Shown here: positions 31,759 through 42,231 of the stretch, one piece after another
Layout: the number at the start of each line of letters is the position of its first letter
Numbering within the stretch: the stretch's first letter is position 1
Program-made: the position numbers and the translations under genes
The notes under the pieces: generated by a model
What the model was told of the DNA's origin: nothing
Seen by the model: only the letters and a program-made list of their open reading frames with translations
The model's database searches: none
NCBI GenBank assembly: GCA_021521415.1
Contig: JAIQDT010004232.1
Span: 158,573 to 222,572, forward strand
Length of the DNA stretch: 64,000 bases
Reading direction: 5' to 3'
DNA from: Bidens hawaiensis
Lineage: Eukaryota; Streptophyta; Magnoliopsida; Asterales; Asteraceae

Positions 31759-32978
31759 TTATGCATCTAAAAGACTTTTACTTACATAATAAACGGGATG
31801 TTTTTCACCTTCATGATCCTTCACAAGAACAGCACTCACAGCATTTCCTGAAACAGCTAGGTACAGGTATAAGGATTCTCCATCCACAGGCTTAATCAGA
31901 GCTGGAGCTGAGGATAAGTAATCCTTCAAGGCTTTGAGTGCAGCCTCATGTTTCTCGGTCCATTCGAACTTCTTATTTTTCCTAAGAATGTCATAGAAAT
32001 CTTTGCACTTCTCGGAGGATCTTGAGATGAACCTGTTCAGAGCGGCTATTCTTCCCGTGAGCCTTTGGACATCCTTGGCGTTTGCAGGCGACTTCAGATT
32101 GATGATGGATTCAATCTGCTCTAGGCTTGCTTCGATTCCTTTTTTAGTCACCATGTATCCCAGAAACTTTCCAGCCTTAACACCAAAGTGGCATTTTGAC
32201 GGATTCAGTTTCATGTTATACTGGTCAAGGATATTGAACGCTTCTTCAAGATCCCTGAGGTGATCCTCATCCTTCTTTGACTTCACCACCATGTCTTTTA
32301 TATAGACTTCCATGGTTTTGCCTAACTGATCCTTGAACATTATGTTGACCAGTCTTTGATATGTTGCCCCTGCATTTTTAGTCCAATGGCATAGCAATAT
32401 AACAGTATATGCTGGTAGGATGAATGCCGTATCCTCTTGATCAGATGGTTCCATCTGAATTTGTTAAAATCCAGAGAAAGCATCCATAAAGGTAAGCATC
32501 TCATGTCCTGCCATCGCATCCACCATGGAATCTATATGTGGTAACGGGAAAGGATCTTTGGGGCATGCCTTGTTTAAATCGGTAAAATCGACACACACCC
32601 TCCACTTTCAATTCTTTTTAGAAACAACAACCACATTAGCTACCATCGAGGATACTTAACCTCTCTGATCATACCGACCTTAAGAAGTTTTTCAAATTCT
32701 TCTTGTATGATCGCATTTCTCTCAGGAGAGAATTTCCTTCGCTTCTGATGGACGGGTTTAATAGATAAATCAAGGCCAAACTTGTGAGTAATTACATCCT
32801 TAGAAATACCTGTCATGTCTGAATGTTTGAAGGCAAAAGTAGATTTTCTTCGCTTTAGGAAGGATATCATATCCTCCTCAATTTCAATAGGGATACCGGA
32901 TCCTAGGAACACTTTCACATCTGGATCCTTGGGGTCCAAGGATACTTCTTTTAAGTCCTTCTCACGAGTTTCCAGCAC
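31759..32978 (-). pseudogene. Element E reverse transcriptase, catalytic motif lost
   Basis: The open parts are 32978-32640 (RT N-terminus: HQKRRKFSPERNAIIQEE) and 32454-31759 (palm and connection: TMEVYIKDMVVKSKK, ALNRFISRSSEKCKDF). The catalytic YIDD reads YIKD (about 32293-32304), which removes an essential aspartate. Stops and frameshifts separate the pieces. Confidence 0.85.
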
Positions 32979-33044
32979 GTTCCTAGGATGTTGTTGTGGT
33001 TGCTATGCTATCATCTATTTAGCTGCTGGCTTCATATATAAAGA

Positions 33045-34620
33045 CTAGTAGTTTTGGTAAGAATTTAACCCTTCGATATAAATTGGGAGTTTGATGTCCC
33101 CCAATGTCTTCTTGGTTTCTCCACTGAAGCCGACTAACACCGACGTCCTCGGGAAGATTTCTGAGTCTGGGATGTTCATCTTCTGAACGACATCATGTTG
33201 GATGATGTTGACCGAGCTTCCACCATCTACAAGGATCCTGCGTACATAATGGTTAGCAATAAACAAAGTAACAATCAAACCGTCATGGTGAGGATTCTGA
33301 ATGCTTGATTTATCTTCTTCGTCGAATAATATCCTTTTATCATTGGTCAAGGTGGTGGATATAACCAGTCGGTCCCCACCATCCAATTTGATTTCCTTGG
33401 CGAGCCTCTTAGCTGCAGAGAAAGAAGTTCAGCATATGTCTGATACTCCAGAGATGAAATTGACCATGCGCGCGTCTCGATGAGGATCATGGATCCTTGT
33501 GTTCCCCTCTTTTTCAAAGAAGATTCTCTTGTCAATTATTGAAGTAGTGGGGATGAGCGGTCTTCTTTCACCATCCAACTTGGCTTCTTCGGTTGACTTC
33601 TTCTCTGCTGAACAAGAAGTTTGAGATATGTCATAGTCTGTGGAGACGAAGTTGATCATGTGAGCATCTGGTGGTGGTGGTGGTGGTGTAGCTTTTTGTG
33701 GAAGATCTTCAGGATCCTGAATCTTGGATTTCTTCCTTCCCAAGAGCTCTTTAAGTGGCCCTTGCTCAAGAGGTATCCAATTTCTCTCCTTAAGCCAATG
33801 CAATCGTCCGTTATATGGCTAAAATCTTTGTGGAAGGCACACCACTTAGACTTGCCTTTGAAGGTGGTTGTCTTCTCGTTCTTTCGGGGCCATCTTGCTT
33901 TCTCGCCTAGATCCTTCATGGCACAGATTAAGCCATGGGTATCTACGGAGAAGCAATACTCAAAGATACAGGGATAGTCTTCATCATCATCTCCTTCTTC
34001 GACTGCTCGTACGTTTTGATTGTTGAACTTGGTGTACAACTTCGAGTTGTTGTTCCTATATGAGGATCATTTATTCTTGTCAGGGGATTCTTGTTTTATC
34101 TGAGCCCACAATCGTTCTTGGATCCTTTTGTCGTCTTCCAGCCATATAAACCTTAGTGCTATGTTCCTTACTTCATCTAGAGACCTGCAAGGAGTCATCA
34201 CAAGATCATCATAAAAGGGGGAGCCCCTCTGAAGTCCCATCTTGAAGGCTTCAACAGCAGTAGCCATGTCAAGATTAGGGATTTCCAGAGCTTCCCTGCC
34301 GAACCTCGTAACAAAATCCCTAAGGGATTCAACACTTGGTTGGATAACTCGGTATAACTCACTGGTTAACTTCTCAAATTTCCTGCTACAGGAAAATTGA
34401 TTGTTGAACTAGTTAACTAAGTGTGAAAAACAAGTAACTGAAAAGGGAGGAAGACTTAGCATCCATTTTAATGATGATCCTGTCAGTGTGGATCCGAAGC
34501 ACTTGCATAAACAAGCTTCTTTAAGTCTCTCAGGAATAGGATTGATCTCCATCTTTTCCCTATATTGTGCAACGTGTTCCTCAGGATCTGTGGTCCCATC
34601 ATAAGTCTTCATATTGGGGG
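33045..34620 (-). pseudogene. Element E gag (central/C-terminal) and protease
   Basis: Fragments in order: 34612-34409 (MKTYDGTTDPEEHVAQYREK), 34267-34067, 34039-33656 (CAFHKDFSHITDDC), 33803-33429 and 33386-33045 (protease: ILVDGGSSVNIIQHDVV, RTSVLVGFSGETKKT). Between 33340 and 33560 a stretch encoding the K/N-rich segment before the protease appears twice in diverged form. The protease active site DGGSS is intact; the polyprotein is not. Confidence 0.8.
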
Positions 34621-34959
34621 TTTGGAATCGTTTCGGGATTTCAGCATCACAGATATGTGGAGCAAATCTGGATAACTTGTGGCTTCCTTATGGTATCTCG
34701 GCAATTGGACGGACCACCCCCGGTACACTGGATATCATATCCTTCAGCTTTTGTAGTTCCTTAGCCATAGCTTGGTTGATACCTGCATCCTTCATGGAAC
34801 CACGGTTAGTATCTAAGGATATAGGGTCATAAAAGTTACCTCTCTGCTGGGTGAAGGTTGGCATTCCAGAGGAGTGGTTGAGGTAGGAGGTGTCTGCTAC
34901 TGGAGTTGGTCCACCCGAAGCTATAGTCTACATGGGGATTATATCTCCTTCATGGACCT

Positions 34960-35298
34960 TGGATGACCTTTGATGTTGAACCCCTGAGGATCCTTGATCC
35001 TGGAAGAAGGATCTTTGACTGGGGTTGAAGGATCCTAATGGTTGAGAGTTGAAAGATCCTGGTTGAAGATACACTCATGAGGATCCTAGTTGAAGGATGG
35101 ATGATCTTTGCGGGAAAGTTGGGGATCCTTGAGCTAGTTGACCCATGGACCACGGTTGAAGGATAGATGATCCTGGCTGAAACAGTGAGGATCCTTGAGT
35201 CTATTGACCCATGGACCCCTGTTGAAGGATAGATGATCCTGGCTGAAACAGTGAGGATCCTTGAGTCTGTTGACCCATGGACCCCTGTTGAAGGATAA
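34960..35298 (-). repeat. Element E gag 66-bp tandem repeats (22-residue units)
   Basis: Three near-identical 66-bp units end at about 35298 (starts near 35119, 35186, 35252), with more diverged units down to 34980. In the gag frame each unit encodes G-S-M-G-Q-Q-T-Q-G-S-S-L-F-Q-P-G-S-S-I-L-Q-Q-like text. The period is a multiple of three, so all frames stay open, which explains an accidental 112-codon ORF here. The repeats run directly into the LTR; primer site and gag start are missing. Confidence 0.8.
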
Positions 35299-35904
35299 TG
35301 TATCCAAATCCGTAATTGTGAGGTTTAGTGCTACGATGATGATAATGATTGTACGAACGAAATAAGGTTGAACAACGTGATTTGTTACGAGGAAAAACCC
35401 TTTGATCTTGTTCAGATCAAAGGAAAAAAACCCTGGGTGATGCAACTCGTCGATCACTAATTTATTAATCAAAAAAAAAAGTTACAAGTGTTTGGAGATT
35501 GTGATCGATATTACAATGATTGCTAGTGAGTAGAGAGAATTTTGAGTTCTGCTCTTAGTGTGTGTGTATACAAGTGAGTCCTAATCGATCATTATCTCGA
35601 TGTTTATAAAGGAAATTATACATAACAATAACTTCTAACTATCCGCCACTCTTCCACAACTCCTCTAACGTTCGTTTGACCACGTGCTGAGAGCTTTCCA
35701 GTAGCGAATATTAGGGTAGACTCGGTCATAGAGCCGTTGCTCTTGTTGAATAATAACCCGCACACGTGAAACAATTGTTAATAATACCAACCTCTAAGGA
35801 TCCTTGATCTTCGACATGGCTCTGGAATTCTTCAAGAGGATAACTGATCCAGACACATCTTCAAGGATAACACATCCTCGGCGGAAAAAATATCAGTCCT
35901 AACA
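35299..35904 (-). repeat. Element E 5' LTR (tentative ends)
   Basis: It resembles element D's LTR in layout: minus-strand TATA box (CTTTATAAACATC, about 35612-35600), AATAAA (35466-35461), then a perfect 10-bp stem-loop CCTTTGATCT (35399-35423). Ends TGTATCC and CCTAACA are chosen by the TG/CA rule because the partner LTR is off-window. Confidence 0.65.
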
Positions 35905-36433
35905 GTTAATAATGATGAAAGTGTTAACAGGTCGCATGGGATCAAAATGAGTCGTTAAAGTTATAAAAATTATGAAATAGTGTTGTAGGGGGGCGTAACC
36001 TACACCCCTTAGTGTAGGCTACGTTGGCTTGGAGCCATTAGCCGATTTTCATCTGTGATACACGTTCGTTCCAAACCTTACGCCAACACTAGTGGGTTCA
36101 TGCAGATAGAACGGGCTAGCAAAAGAATTGGTCTATGTTGACGAGATATGTGGAACTAACCATGTGAACGTTGGATTAGTTGTTGTAGTACGTTTCTTTC
36201 TTTTTCATGTCTTTTGTTAAGGCTATCCTCTGTCAGTGCCACGTAGGAAACGGGCTTTAGAGGCTCTCTCCATAACGCCTCATTATGGTTTATCGCCCCT
36301 TTGTTGCCCCATTACATATATACATGTATATGTGAGAGATAGAAAGAGATGCAAGCCCCCCCCAACACACACACACATCGCCCTCGATGCATTGGTGTTC
36401 CTTCTCAATGTTTCCCCCAAATTACCCCCCACA
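35905..36433. other. Spacer between element E and the MITE
   Basis: No coding seen. It holds a short inverted repeat (gtgtaggctacg / cgtaacctacacc, 35989-36025), a (CA)n run at 36365-36377 and a C-rich stretch. The phrases ctttagaggctctctcc (36253) and, inverted, ggagggtctaaag (41267) could be the ends of an older MITE enclosing the next one; this is weak. Confidence 0.4.
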
Positions 36434-36515
36434 ACGCCCACTAGGATGAGCAAAATCGATACTGTTACCGAAATCGGTACCGATTTGGTACTGTCGGTAC
36501 CGAATCAGTACCTTT

Positions 36516-36601
36516 TGATAGATTAAATAAGCCTATGGTTATTTTATAATGTTTATTAGTATAGGGTGGTTTGTATAACTATGTAACCCTAATTCCCTGT
36601 A

Positions 36602-36673
<72 letters not shown>

Positions 36674-36711
36674 TGATATGCAAAGTGTAACCCTCAAGGA
36701 GGGATTCCACA
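36516..36711 (+). repeat. Element F left LTR with expanded (AT)n
   Basis: It matches the right LTR except for an (AT)n run of about 60 bases at 36607-36671, where the right LTR has only tatatatac. It ends GGATTCCACA. Confidence 0.85.
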
Positions 36712-37162
36712 ATAAAACTGCCCTTTACTCAAACCAAATAGGTCATAACACCAATTCTAAAGGAAAGGGTTGGAATAATAAAAAACGATCACAGGGACGT
36801 GGGGCTTCCAAAGGGGGGGTGATGCTACTAACGGTTCTTTTTTGTCTCGGTTTGTTACAGGTAATACAAGTGGATATTCTCATTAGGAGTAGTCTCCTCG
36901 ACAACAGTCTCCTCAACAGTTTATGCCAAATCACTCAAGTCACCATTTCTTCTCTCCATCACCTGCTCACTATGCATCTGGATTACAGGTTCAGGCTCCT
37001 GTAGCACCACAGACACATCTTTACATGCAGCAACCACAGTTACAACCACCACAACAGATGATCTTACATATGCCGTCTCAGTTTTCACAGACACCGAGGG
37101 CCCCACAGGCCTCCCTACTTGGTCCCCCTCCAGCATATGCTTATGCTACTGCTCCTCAGTAG
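36712..37162 (+). pseudogene. Element F gag C-terminal remnant
   Basis: Gln/Pro-rich text (PAHYASGLQVQAPVAPQTH, YMQQPQLQPPQQ) after a Lys/Asn-rich piece (GKGWNNKKRSQGRG) is typical of the tail of Ale-type gag. No complete zinc knuckle is readable. Frames change near 36820 and 36930. Confidence 0.6.
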
Positions 37163-37216
37163 TCACAATTTGCTAGTTACAGTGCGTTTACTCCTCAACA
37201 GGCCCAGCATACGGGC

Positions 37217-38080
37217 ATGGCTTCACTGTTAAGTTCCATGTCCTTGCAGCAACCCACTCAAGACAATAACTATTACATGGACACTGGAGCTAGTAATCAC
37301 ATGCAATTTAACCAAGGTAATTTACATTCCCTTGCACGATCTACTACTCCTAAGTCTATCATGGTTGGTAATGGTGCTTTACTACCGGTTACGCATATCG
37401 ACAATGGTTTCTTTCCATTTCACGCAACAAGCTTGCCCTAAACAATATTTTAGTCTCTATTCAAATGGTTAAAAATCTTATTTCTGTTCGTCGATTTTCT
37501 ATTGATAATTGGGTTTCTGTCGAATTTGATCCTTTTGGTTTTTTTTGTGAAGGATCATAACACAGGTGCTTTCTCTAGAGGTGCACGATCTACTACTCCT
37601 AAGTCTATCATGGTTGGTAATGGTGCTTTACTACCGGTTACGCATATCGACAATGGTTTCTTTCCATTGCACGCAACAAGCTTGCCCTAAACAATATTTT
37701 AGTCTCTATTCAAATGGTTAAAAATCTTATTTCTGTTCGTCGATTTTCTATTGATAATTGGGTTTCTGTCGAATTTGATCCTTTTGGTTTTTTTTGTGAA
37801 GGATCATAACACAGGTGCTTTCTCTAGAGGTGCACGATCTACTACTCCTAAGTCTATCATGGTTGGTAATGGTGCTTTACTACCGGTTACGCATATCGAC
37901 AATGGTTTCTTTCCATTGCACGCAACAAGCTTGCCCTAAACAATATTTTAGTCTCTATTCAAATGGTTAAAAATCTTATTTCTGTTCGTCGATTTTCTAT
38001 TGATAATTGGGTTTCTGTCGAATTTGATCCTTTTGGTTTTATTTAGTGAAGGATCTTAACACAAGTGCTTTCTCTAGAGG
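37217..38080 (+). pseudogene. Element F protease and GAG-pre-integrase region
   Basis: The protease active site is YYMDTGASNHMQFN (about 37270-37310). The following GAG-pre-integrase stretch is interrupted by a stop (LP, TAA at 37439) and a frame change and is then repeated three times (see the 249-bp repeat). Pre-integrase text such as NLISVRRFSIDNWVSVEFD is readable in each copy. Confidence 0.8.
37334..38080 (+). repeat. Three tandem 249-bp copies inside element F pol
   Basis: Copies start at 37334, 37583 and 37832 (GCACGATCTACTAC). The second and third are nearly identical; the first differs at a few sites (for example ccatttcacg against ccattgcacg). The period of 249 is divisible by three. 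The similarity implies recent amplification, after the element had already acquired its stop codons, since each copy carries the same TAA. Confidence 0.95.
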
Positions 38081-38790
38081 TGTAACAGCATTGGTGATCT
38101 CTATCCTGTTCTTTCATCCCTTCATGCTTCTCATGCTCAGTCGCTTGTTGTATCTTCCGAGACGTGGCATCTTCGTCTTGGGCATCCTGGAGTGTCTACT
38201 TTTGATTATTTATTATCTCGTAAACTTATCCCGTGTAATAATACAATGTTACCTATTTTTCATCCTTGTCAATTAGGAAAACATTGTCGTTTACCTATTT
38301 CTAGTTCTACTTCTAAGACAACGCATTTGTTTGAAATTGTGCATTCTGATGTTTGGACTTCTCCTATTTCCAATTTAAGTGGTTATAAATAGTATGTCTT
38401 GTTTTTGGATGATTTTTAAAATTTCTTATGGGTATTTCCCTTGTGTGCCAAATATGAGGGTTTACATGCTTCATTCGATTTCGTGCTTATGTGGTAAATC
38501 AGCTTAAAATGGATATCCAAGCGTTGCAATGTGACAATGGTCGTGAGTATAACAATCGTTCTTTTCATGACTTCCCTAGCACAAATGGCATTAAATCTCG
38601 TTTCTCATATCCATACACGTCCCAACAAATGGTAAAGCTGAACGTTCCATTCGCACAATCAACAATGCCATTCATACACTTCTCTTTCAAGCTTGCTTAC
38701 CTTCAAAGTTTTGGGTTGAAGCTCTTCACATGGCTACTCACATCTTCACTCTTTTTCCCACTAACACTCTTTCCTACAAGTCTCCATTAG
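38081..38790 (+). pseudogene. Element F integrase
   Basis: The zinc-binding region is WHLRLGHPGVSTFDYLLS then CQLGKHCRLPIS, followed by HLFEIVHSDVWTSP with the first catalytic Asp. The second Asp is in ALQCDNGREYNN (38520-38560). Two or more stops (for example after SGYK at 38390) and frame changes interrupt it. Text continues weakly to about 39000 (YKSPLDILFG). Confidence 0.8.
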
Positions 38791-39253
38791 ACATTTTGTT
38801 TGGATTCTTCCCTTACTTTTAGCACCTTCGTGTCTTTGGTTGTCTATGTTATCCAAACCCCTCTTCTACATCCCCTCATAAACTCTCTCCTCGATCCACC
38901 GCTTGCGTTTACCTTGGTCCCTCTGCTAATCATCGTGGTTTTCGCTGCATGGATCTAATCACTCAATGAGTCATCATTTCTCGCCATGTCACCTTTGATG
39001 AAACTCATTTCCCCTACGCCTCGTTTCACTCGACCCCGCAACTCACAAATTACTCTATCTTTGAGTCGTCTAATGATCAAGCAGTACCACCCTTCCTGCC
39101 TAACCTTGCTTATGGCATTCCCATACAGGAACCTCAAACACCCTCCACCACTTCTGTTTCGGCGGCATCTTCCACATATTTTGCTTCTGCATCTTCCACC
39201 TCGCACTTGTCGGATCTCCCTTCAGAGATGCTTCCATTACCCAACCTTCTAAC

Positions 39254-40447
39254 ATGGTGGATCCTACTTCCACTCACCATATGGTAACTCGTTCCAAGAC
39301 TGGCTCCCTTAAAGCCTGTCAAATTCTCAATCTATCGGATTATTCACATGTCTCTCCTCTCCCAAGAACCACTACTCAAGCCATGTGTGATCCTAATTGG
39401 AAAGCAGCCATGGACTCCGAAATGTATGCCATCATTTCTAATGGCACATGGGATCTCGCTCCTCGCCCCTATGGTGCTAACATTGTCGGATATCGTTGGC
39501 TTTATCACCACAAATTCGACAGTAAAGGGCACCTACAACGGTATAAATGTCGTCCGGTTTCACAAGGGTTTTCTCAACAACCCAGCCTTGACTTTGAAGA
39601 GACCTTCAGCCCAATCGTCAAACCAGCCACTATTCGTACTGTTCTTTCCATTGCTATCTCTCGCCACTGGCTAATCCACCAATTAGATGTCAAGAATGCC
39701 TTTCTTAATGGAGATCTATCGGAGCTTGTCTATATGAAGCAACCCCTGGCTACAATGACTGTACCCGTCCTGAGCATGTCTGTCGGCTTCGCAAAGCTCT
39801 CTATGCCCTTAAAAATGTTCCTCGAGCCTGGTATCATCGCTTTGCTATATGCATTACCTCTCTAGTGTCGTCGCTATTTACCTCTCTAGTGTCATCGCTA
39901 TTTACATTTGCTAATAGACTTTGCTAGTAGCAAATCCGATTCCTCTTTATTTACATTTTGTAGCGGGAGTGAGGTCATCTACCTTCTTTTATACGTGGAT
40001 GACATCATTCTCATGGCTTCCTCCCCATATTTAATATTTTGTGTCATCTCTCGTCTTTCGTCTGAGGTTGCCATACTGATCTTGGCCCTCTTTCCTTCTT
40101 TCTCGGCATTACTGCCACACGTAGTCAATCTGGTTTGTTTCTTTCCTAGACTGTTTTTGCTAAAGATATTATTGCTCGTGCAGAAATGCAATCTTGCAAT
40201 CCTTGCAGCACCCCCTGCTGACACCAAGGCCAAACTCTCTATGCATGGCATACCTGTTGACAATCCTACTCTTTATCAAAGTTTAGCCGGTGCCTTGCAA
40301 TATCTGACTCTTACTCGGCCAGAAATTGCCTTCGCCGTTCATCAAGTGTGCATTTTCATGCATGATCCTCGTGAACCACATCTTTATGCTCTCAAATGCA
40401 TCGTGCGTTATCTTCAGGGTACTCTTTCTTCAGGTCTTCACATCTGA
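39254..40447 (+). pseudogene. Element F reverse transcriptase
   Basis: The frame 39254-39865 carries the RT N-terminus ([49 protein letters not shown]). After a frame change, 39908-40447 carries the catalytic YVDD in LLYVDDIILMASS and the connection (YQSLAGALQYLTLTRPEIAF). Copia type throughout. A small duplication (acctctctagtgtc.tcgct, 39855 and 39880) lies between the two frames. Confidence 0.85.
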
Positions 40448-40863
40448 CCCTCTTCTATTGATCGTTTGGTTTCTTACACCGATGCCGACTGGGGGATGTC
40501 CAGATACTCGTCGGTCGACATTTGGTTTATGTGTCTTTATGGGTGACAATCTGGTTACTTGGTCTTCTAAGCGTCAGCATGTCATCTCAAGATCAAGCGC
40601 TAAAGTAGAATATCATGGCGCTGACAACCGAAGCGGTTTGGATTCGTAATCTTCTTCTTGAGTTACATTGTCCTGTGTCTCGGGCGACTGTTGTGTTCTG
40701 TGATAATGTCAGCGCCGTCTATTTAGTGTCCAACCTTGTAAAGCATCAACGCACCAAACATGTGGAATTAGATATACACTTTGTAAGGGAACGTGTTGCC
40801 ATTGGTCAAGTGTGTGTATTACACGTTCCCTCAGCTCACCAGTTTGCAGATATATTCACCTAA
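40448..40863 (+). pseudogene. Element F RNase H
   Basis: It starts with SYTDADWG (first catalytic Asp) after a stop. It continues in another frame with SRSSAKVEYHGAD and then 40615-40863 (VWIRNLLLELHCPV, VFCDNVSAVYL, HVELDIHFVRE). It ends near QFADIFT, the usual copia pol C-terminus. Confidence 0.8.
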
Positions 40864-40949
40864 GGTTTACCATCACAGCTGTTTATGGATTTTTGTGACG
40901 GTCTTAACGTTCGAGATCCCTCCGCTCAGACTGCCGGGGGGTGGGGGTA

Positions 40950-41093
40950 TGTTAGATTTATTAAATAAGCTTATGGTTATTTTATAATGTTGATTAATTT
41001 AGGGTGGTTTGTATAATTATGTAACCCTAAGTCCCTGTATAACTATATATACTGGTGATATGCAAAGTATAACCCTCAAGGAGGGATTTTACA
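40950..41093 (+). repeat. Element F right LTR (144 bp)
   Basis: It begins TGTTAGATTTATTAAATAAG and ends GGGATTTTACA. It matches the left LTR apart from the AT expansion and scattered substitutions. Confidence 0.85.
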
Positions 41094-41263
41094 ATATTCA
41101 ACAAGTCTTGAGTTTCGGTATCGATACTGGTATCTCCCGAATTTTTACCTTAAATACCGGTATCGTCCCGGTCCCTTACCGGTACCAGTACCAACAATTC
41201 GCGATTTTCGGGACCGGGACCGGTCGGTACTGGTACGGTCCCGATCTCATCCCTAACGCCAAC

Positions 41264-42013
41264 AGTGGAGGGTCTAAAGATTTTTGTACGCTTGTGTTTC
41301 TTAACAAAGCTGCCAAGCAGAACACCTTCGTGTTCAATTGTTTGTGAGTTCTTGATCTTGGTCCTGAACCATCTACAAGTGATCATTTTCGTATGAGAAC
41401 GTTAGAACCAATTAACTAATTCAATTTTGATTTGGCGTGTTAACTATGCATGAATGTAGAAAGAATGTGTTGTAGCGTTATGGACAGACTTAGAAAAATA
41501 ATTAACCATTGACTGAATTTTTTCTTAATGATATAGTGCTCAGTTTTAACTCTTTTAAGCTATCATATATAGGTAAATCTTGTAAAGAAATAATAAGATT
41601 AAATGTGTCTTTTTCTCTTAATTTCTTGAATACGAGTGTTGAATTAATTAACTGGACATTTTTTTCCTTATTTCGCGATCAAATATGATTTGTATTGCAT
41701 ATCTATTATAAGTAGATTAGTTAGTTATCTTTAAAGGAAATAGTTGTTAACACGAGATCGAGTGGGCATTGTGCGGTCGATGCTAGTACTTTTTCGTTAA
41801 TGCCAGATATGCGGTTATGCACATGTTTCATTCTTTATTTCTGTTCATTCAATCCTATCTACTTTTCAAATTCTTTCAGTCCTTTCATACAGGTTTGGAA
41901 TTCATTTCTGTACATATGCAACTTGCATGCTCTTTTAAGAAATTGATGTATTATAAAGCTTATGTTATATATAGATAGATGGGTAGATATATACAGATAA
42001 ATAATGTTATTAT
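41264..42013. other. Spacer, nothing recognised
   Basis: AT-rich sequence between the MITE's right flank and the SINE. No gene, repeat or terminal structure is recognised. Confidence 0.5.
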
Positions 42014-42231
42014 CTTTGTTATATTGTGAGGGCGGGTATTGTAGCAACTGGTAAGGCGTAATGTTAATTGTTGATTTGTGACCTTAAGGCCATGGGTTAA
42101 AGCCATGTAAAACGGTCTTCTGCACAAAGTGTTGGGTAAGGCTGTAATCCGGCCCCTTCCTCGACCATATGCACAAAAGTGGGAGCTAATTAAGCCCGGG
42201 CACGTAATAAAAAAAACCTTTGTTTTATTGT
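42014..42231 (+). mobile_element. Au-like tRNA-derived SINE with 14-bp target duplication
   Basis: The body at 42028-42217 has a Pol III A-box-like GTAGCAACTGGTAAGG near its start, a B-box-like GGGTTAAAGCC about 60 bases on, and the Au-family phrases GGGTAAGGCTG, CCGGCCCCTTCC and GTGGGAGCTAATTAAGC. It ends in an A-rich tail. Direct repeats CTTTGTTATATTGT (42014-42027) and CTTTGTTTTATTGT (42218-42231) differ at one base. Au SINEs are transcribed by Pol III and moved by LINE enzymes. Confidence 0.85.

Larger units (their letters stand above)
27268..35904 (-). mobile_element. Element E: Tat-type Ty3/gypsy element, host of element A (3' end off-window)
   Basis: On the minus strand the order is 5' LTR (35904-35299), gag (start and primer site lost), protease, RT, second RNase H, integrase and long 3' region with tandem repeats. 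A plus-strand spliced ORF follows and is cut by element A at 27268. Domain order and text are closely similar to D. It has more frameshifts than D, and RT's catalytic YIDD is YIKD, so it is older and dead. The right LTR boundary (TCCTAACA, 35904) is inferred. Confidence 0.85.
36516..41093 (+). mobile_element. Element F: short-LTR Ty1/copia retrotransposon, decayed
   Basis: LTRs are 36516-36711 and 40950-41093, in the same orientation. The internal region on the plus strand has a gag remnant, protease, integrase, RT and RNase H in copia order. A polypurine tract (CTGCCGGGGGGTGGGGGTA, 40931-40949) precedes the right LTR. No iMet primer site follows the left LTR and most of gag is missing, so the 5' internal region is deleted. 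The very short LTR suggests the Ale/Retrofit group (inference). No clear 5-bp target duplication is visible. Confidence 0.85.
36442..41255. mobile_element. hAT-like MITE split by copia element F
   Basis: The left part 36442-36515 starts TAGGATGAGCAAAATCG; the right part 41094-41255 ends CGATCTCATCCCTA, its inverted counterpart. The 8-bp flanks ACGCCCAC (36434-36441) and ACGCCAAC (41256-41263) differ at one base, as expected of a hAT target duplication. The body is about 236 bp, dense in GGTACCG/CGGTACC palindromes, and has no coding. Confidence 0.75.

Noticed and set aside
35134..35472. 112-codon ORF with 22-residue repeats as a novel repeat protein
   Set aside because: A 66-bp period keeps all frames open; the real frame is the gag one, and the ORF runs into the LTR.
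36678..37004. Plus-strand ORF with membrane-like segment (VMLLTVLFCLGLLQVIQVDIL)
   Set aside because: It is the gag tail of element F read after a frame change; the hydrophobic stretch is out-of-frame.
42050..42120. A functional tRNA gene
   Set aside because: Only A- and B-box-like parts are present; no cloverleaf forms, and the rest matches an Au-like SINE.
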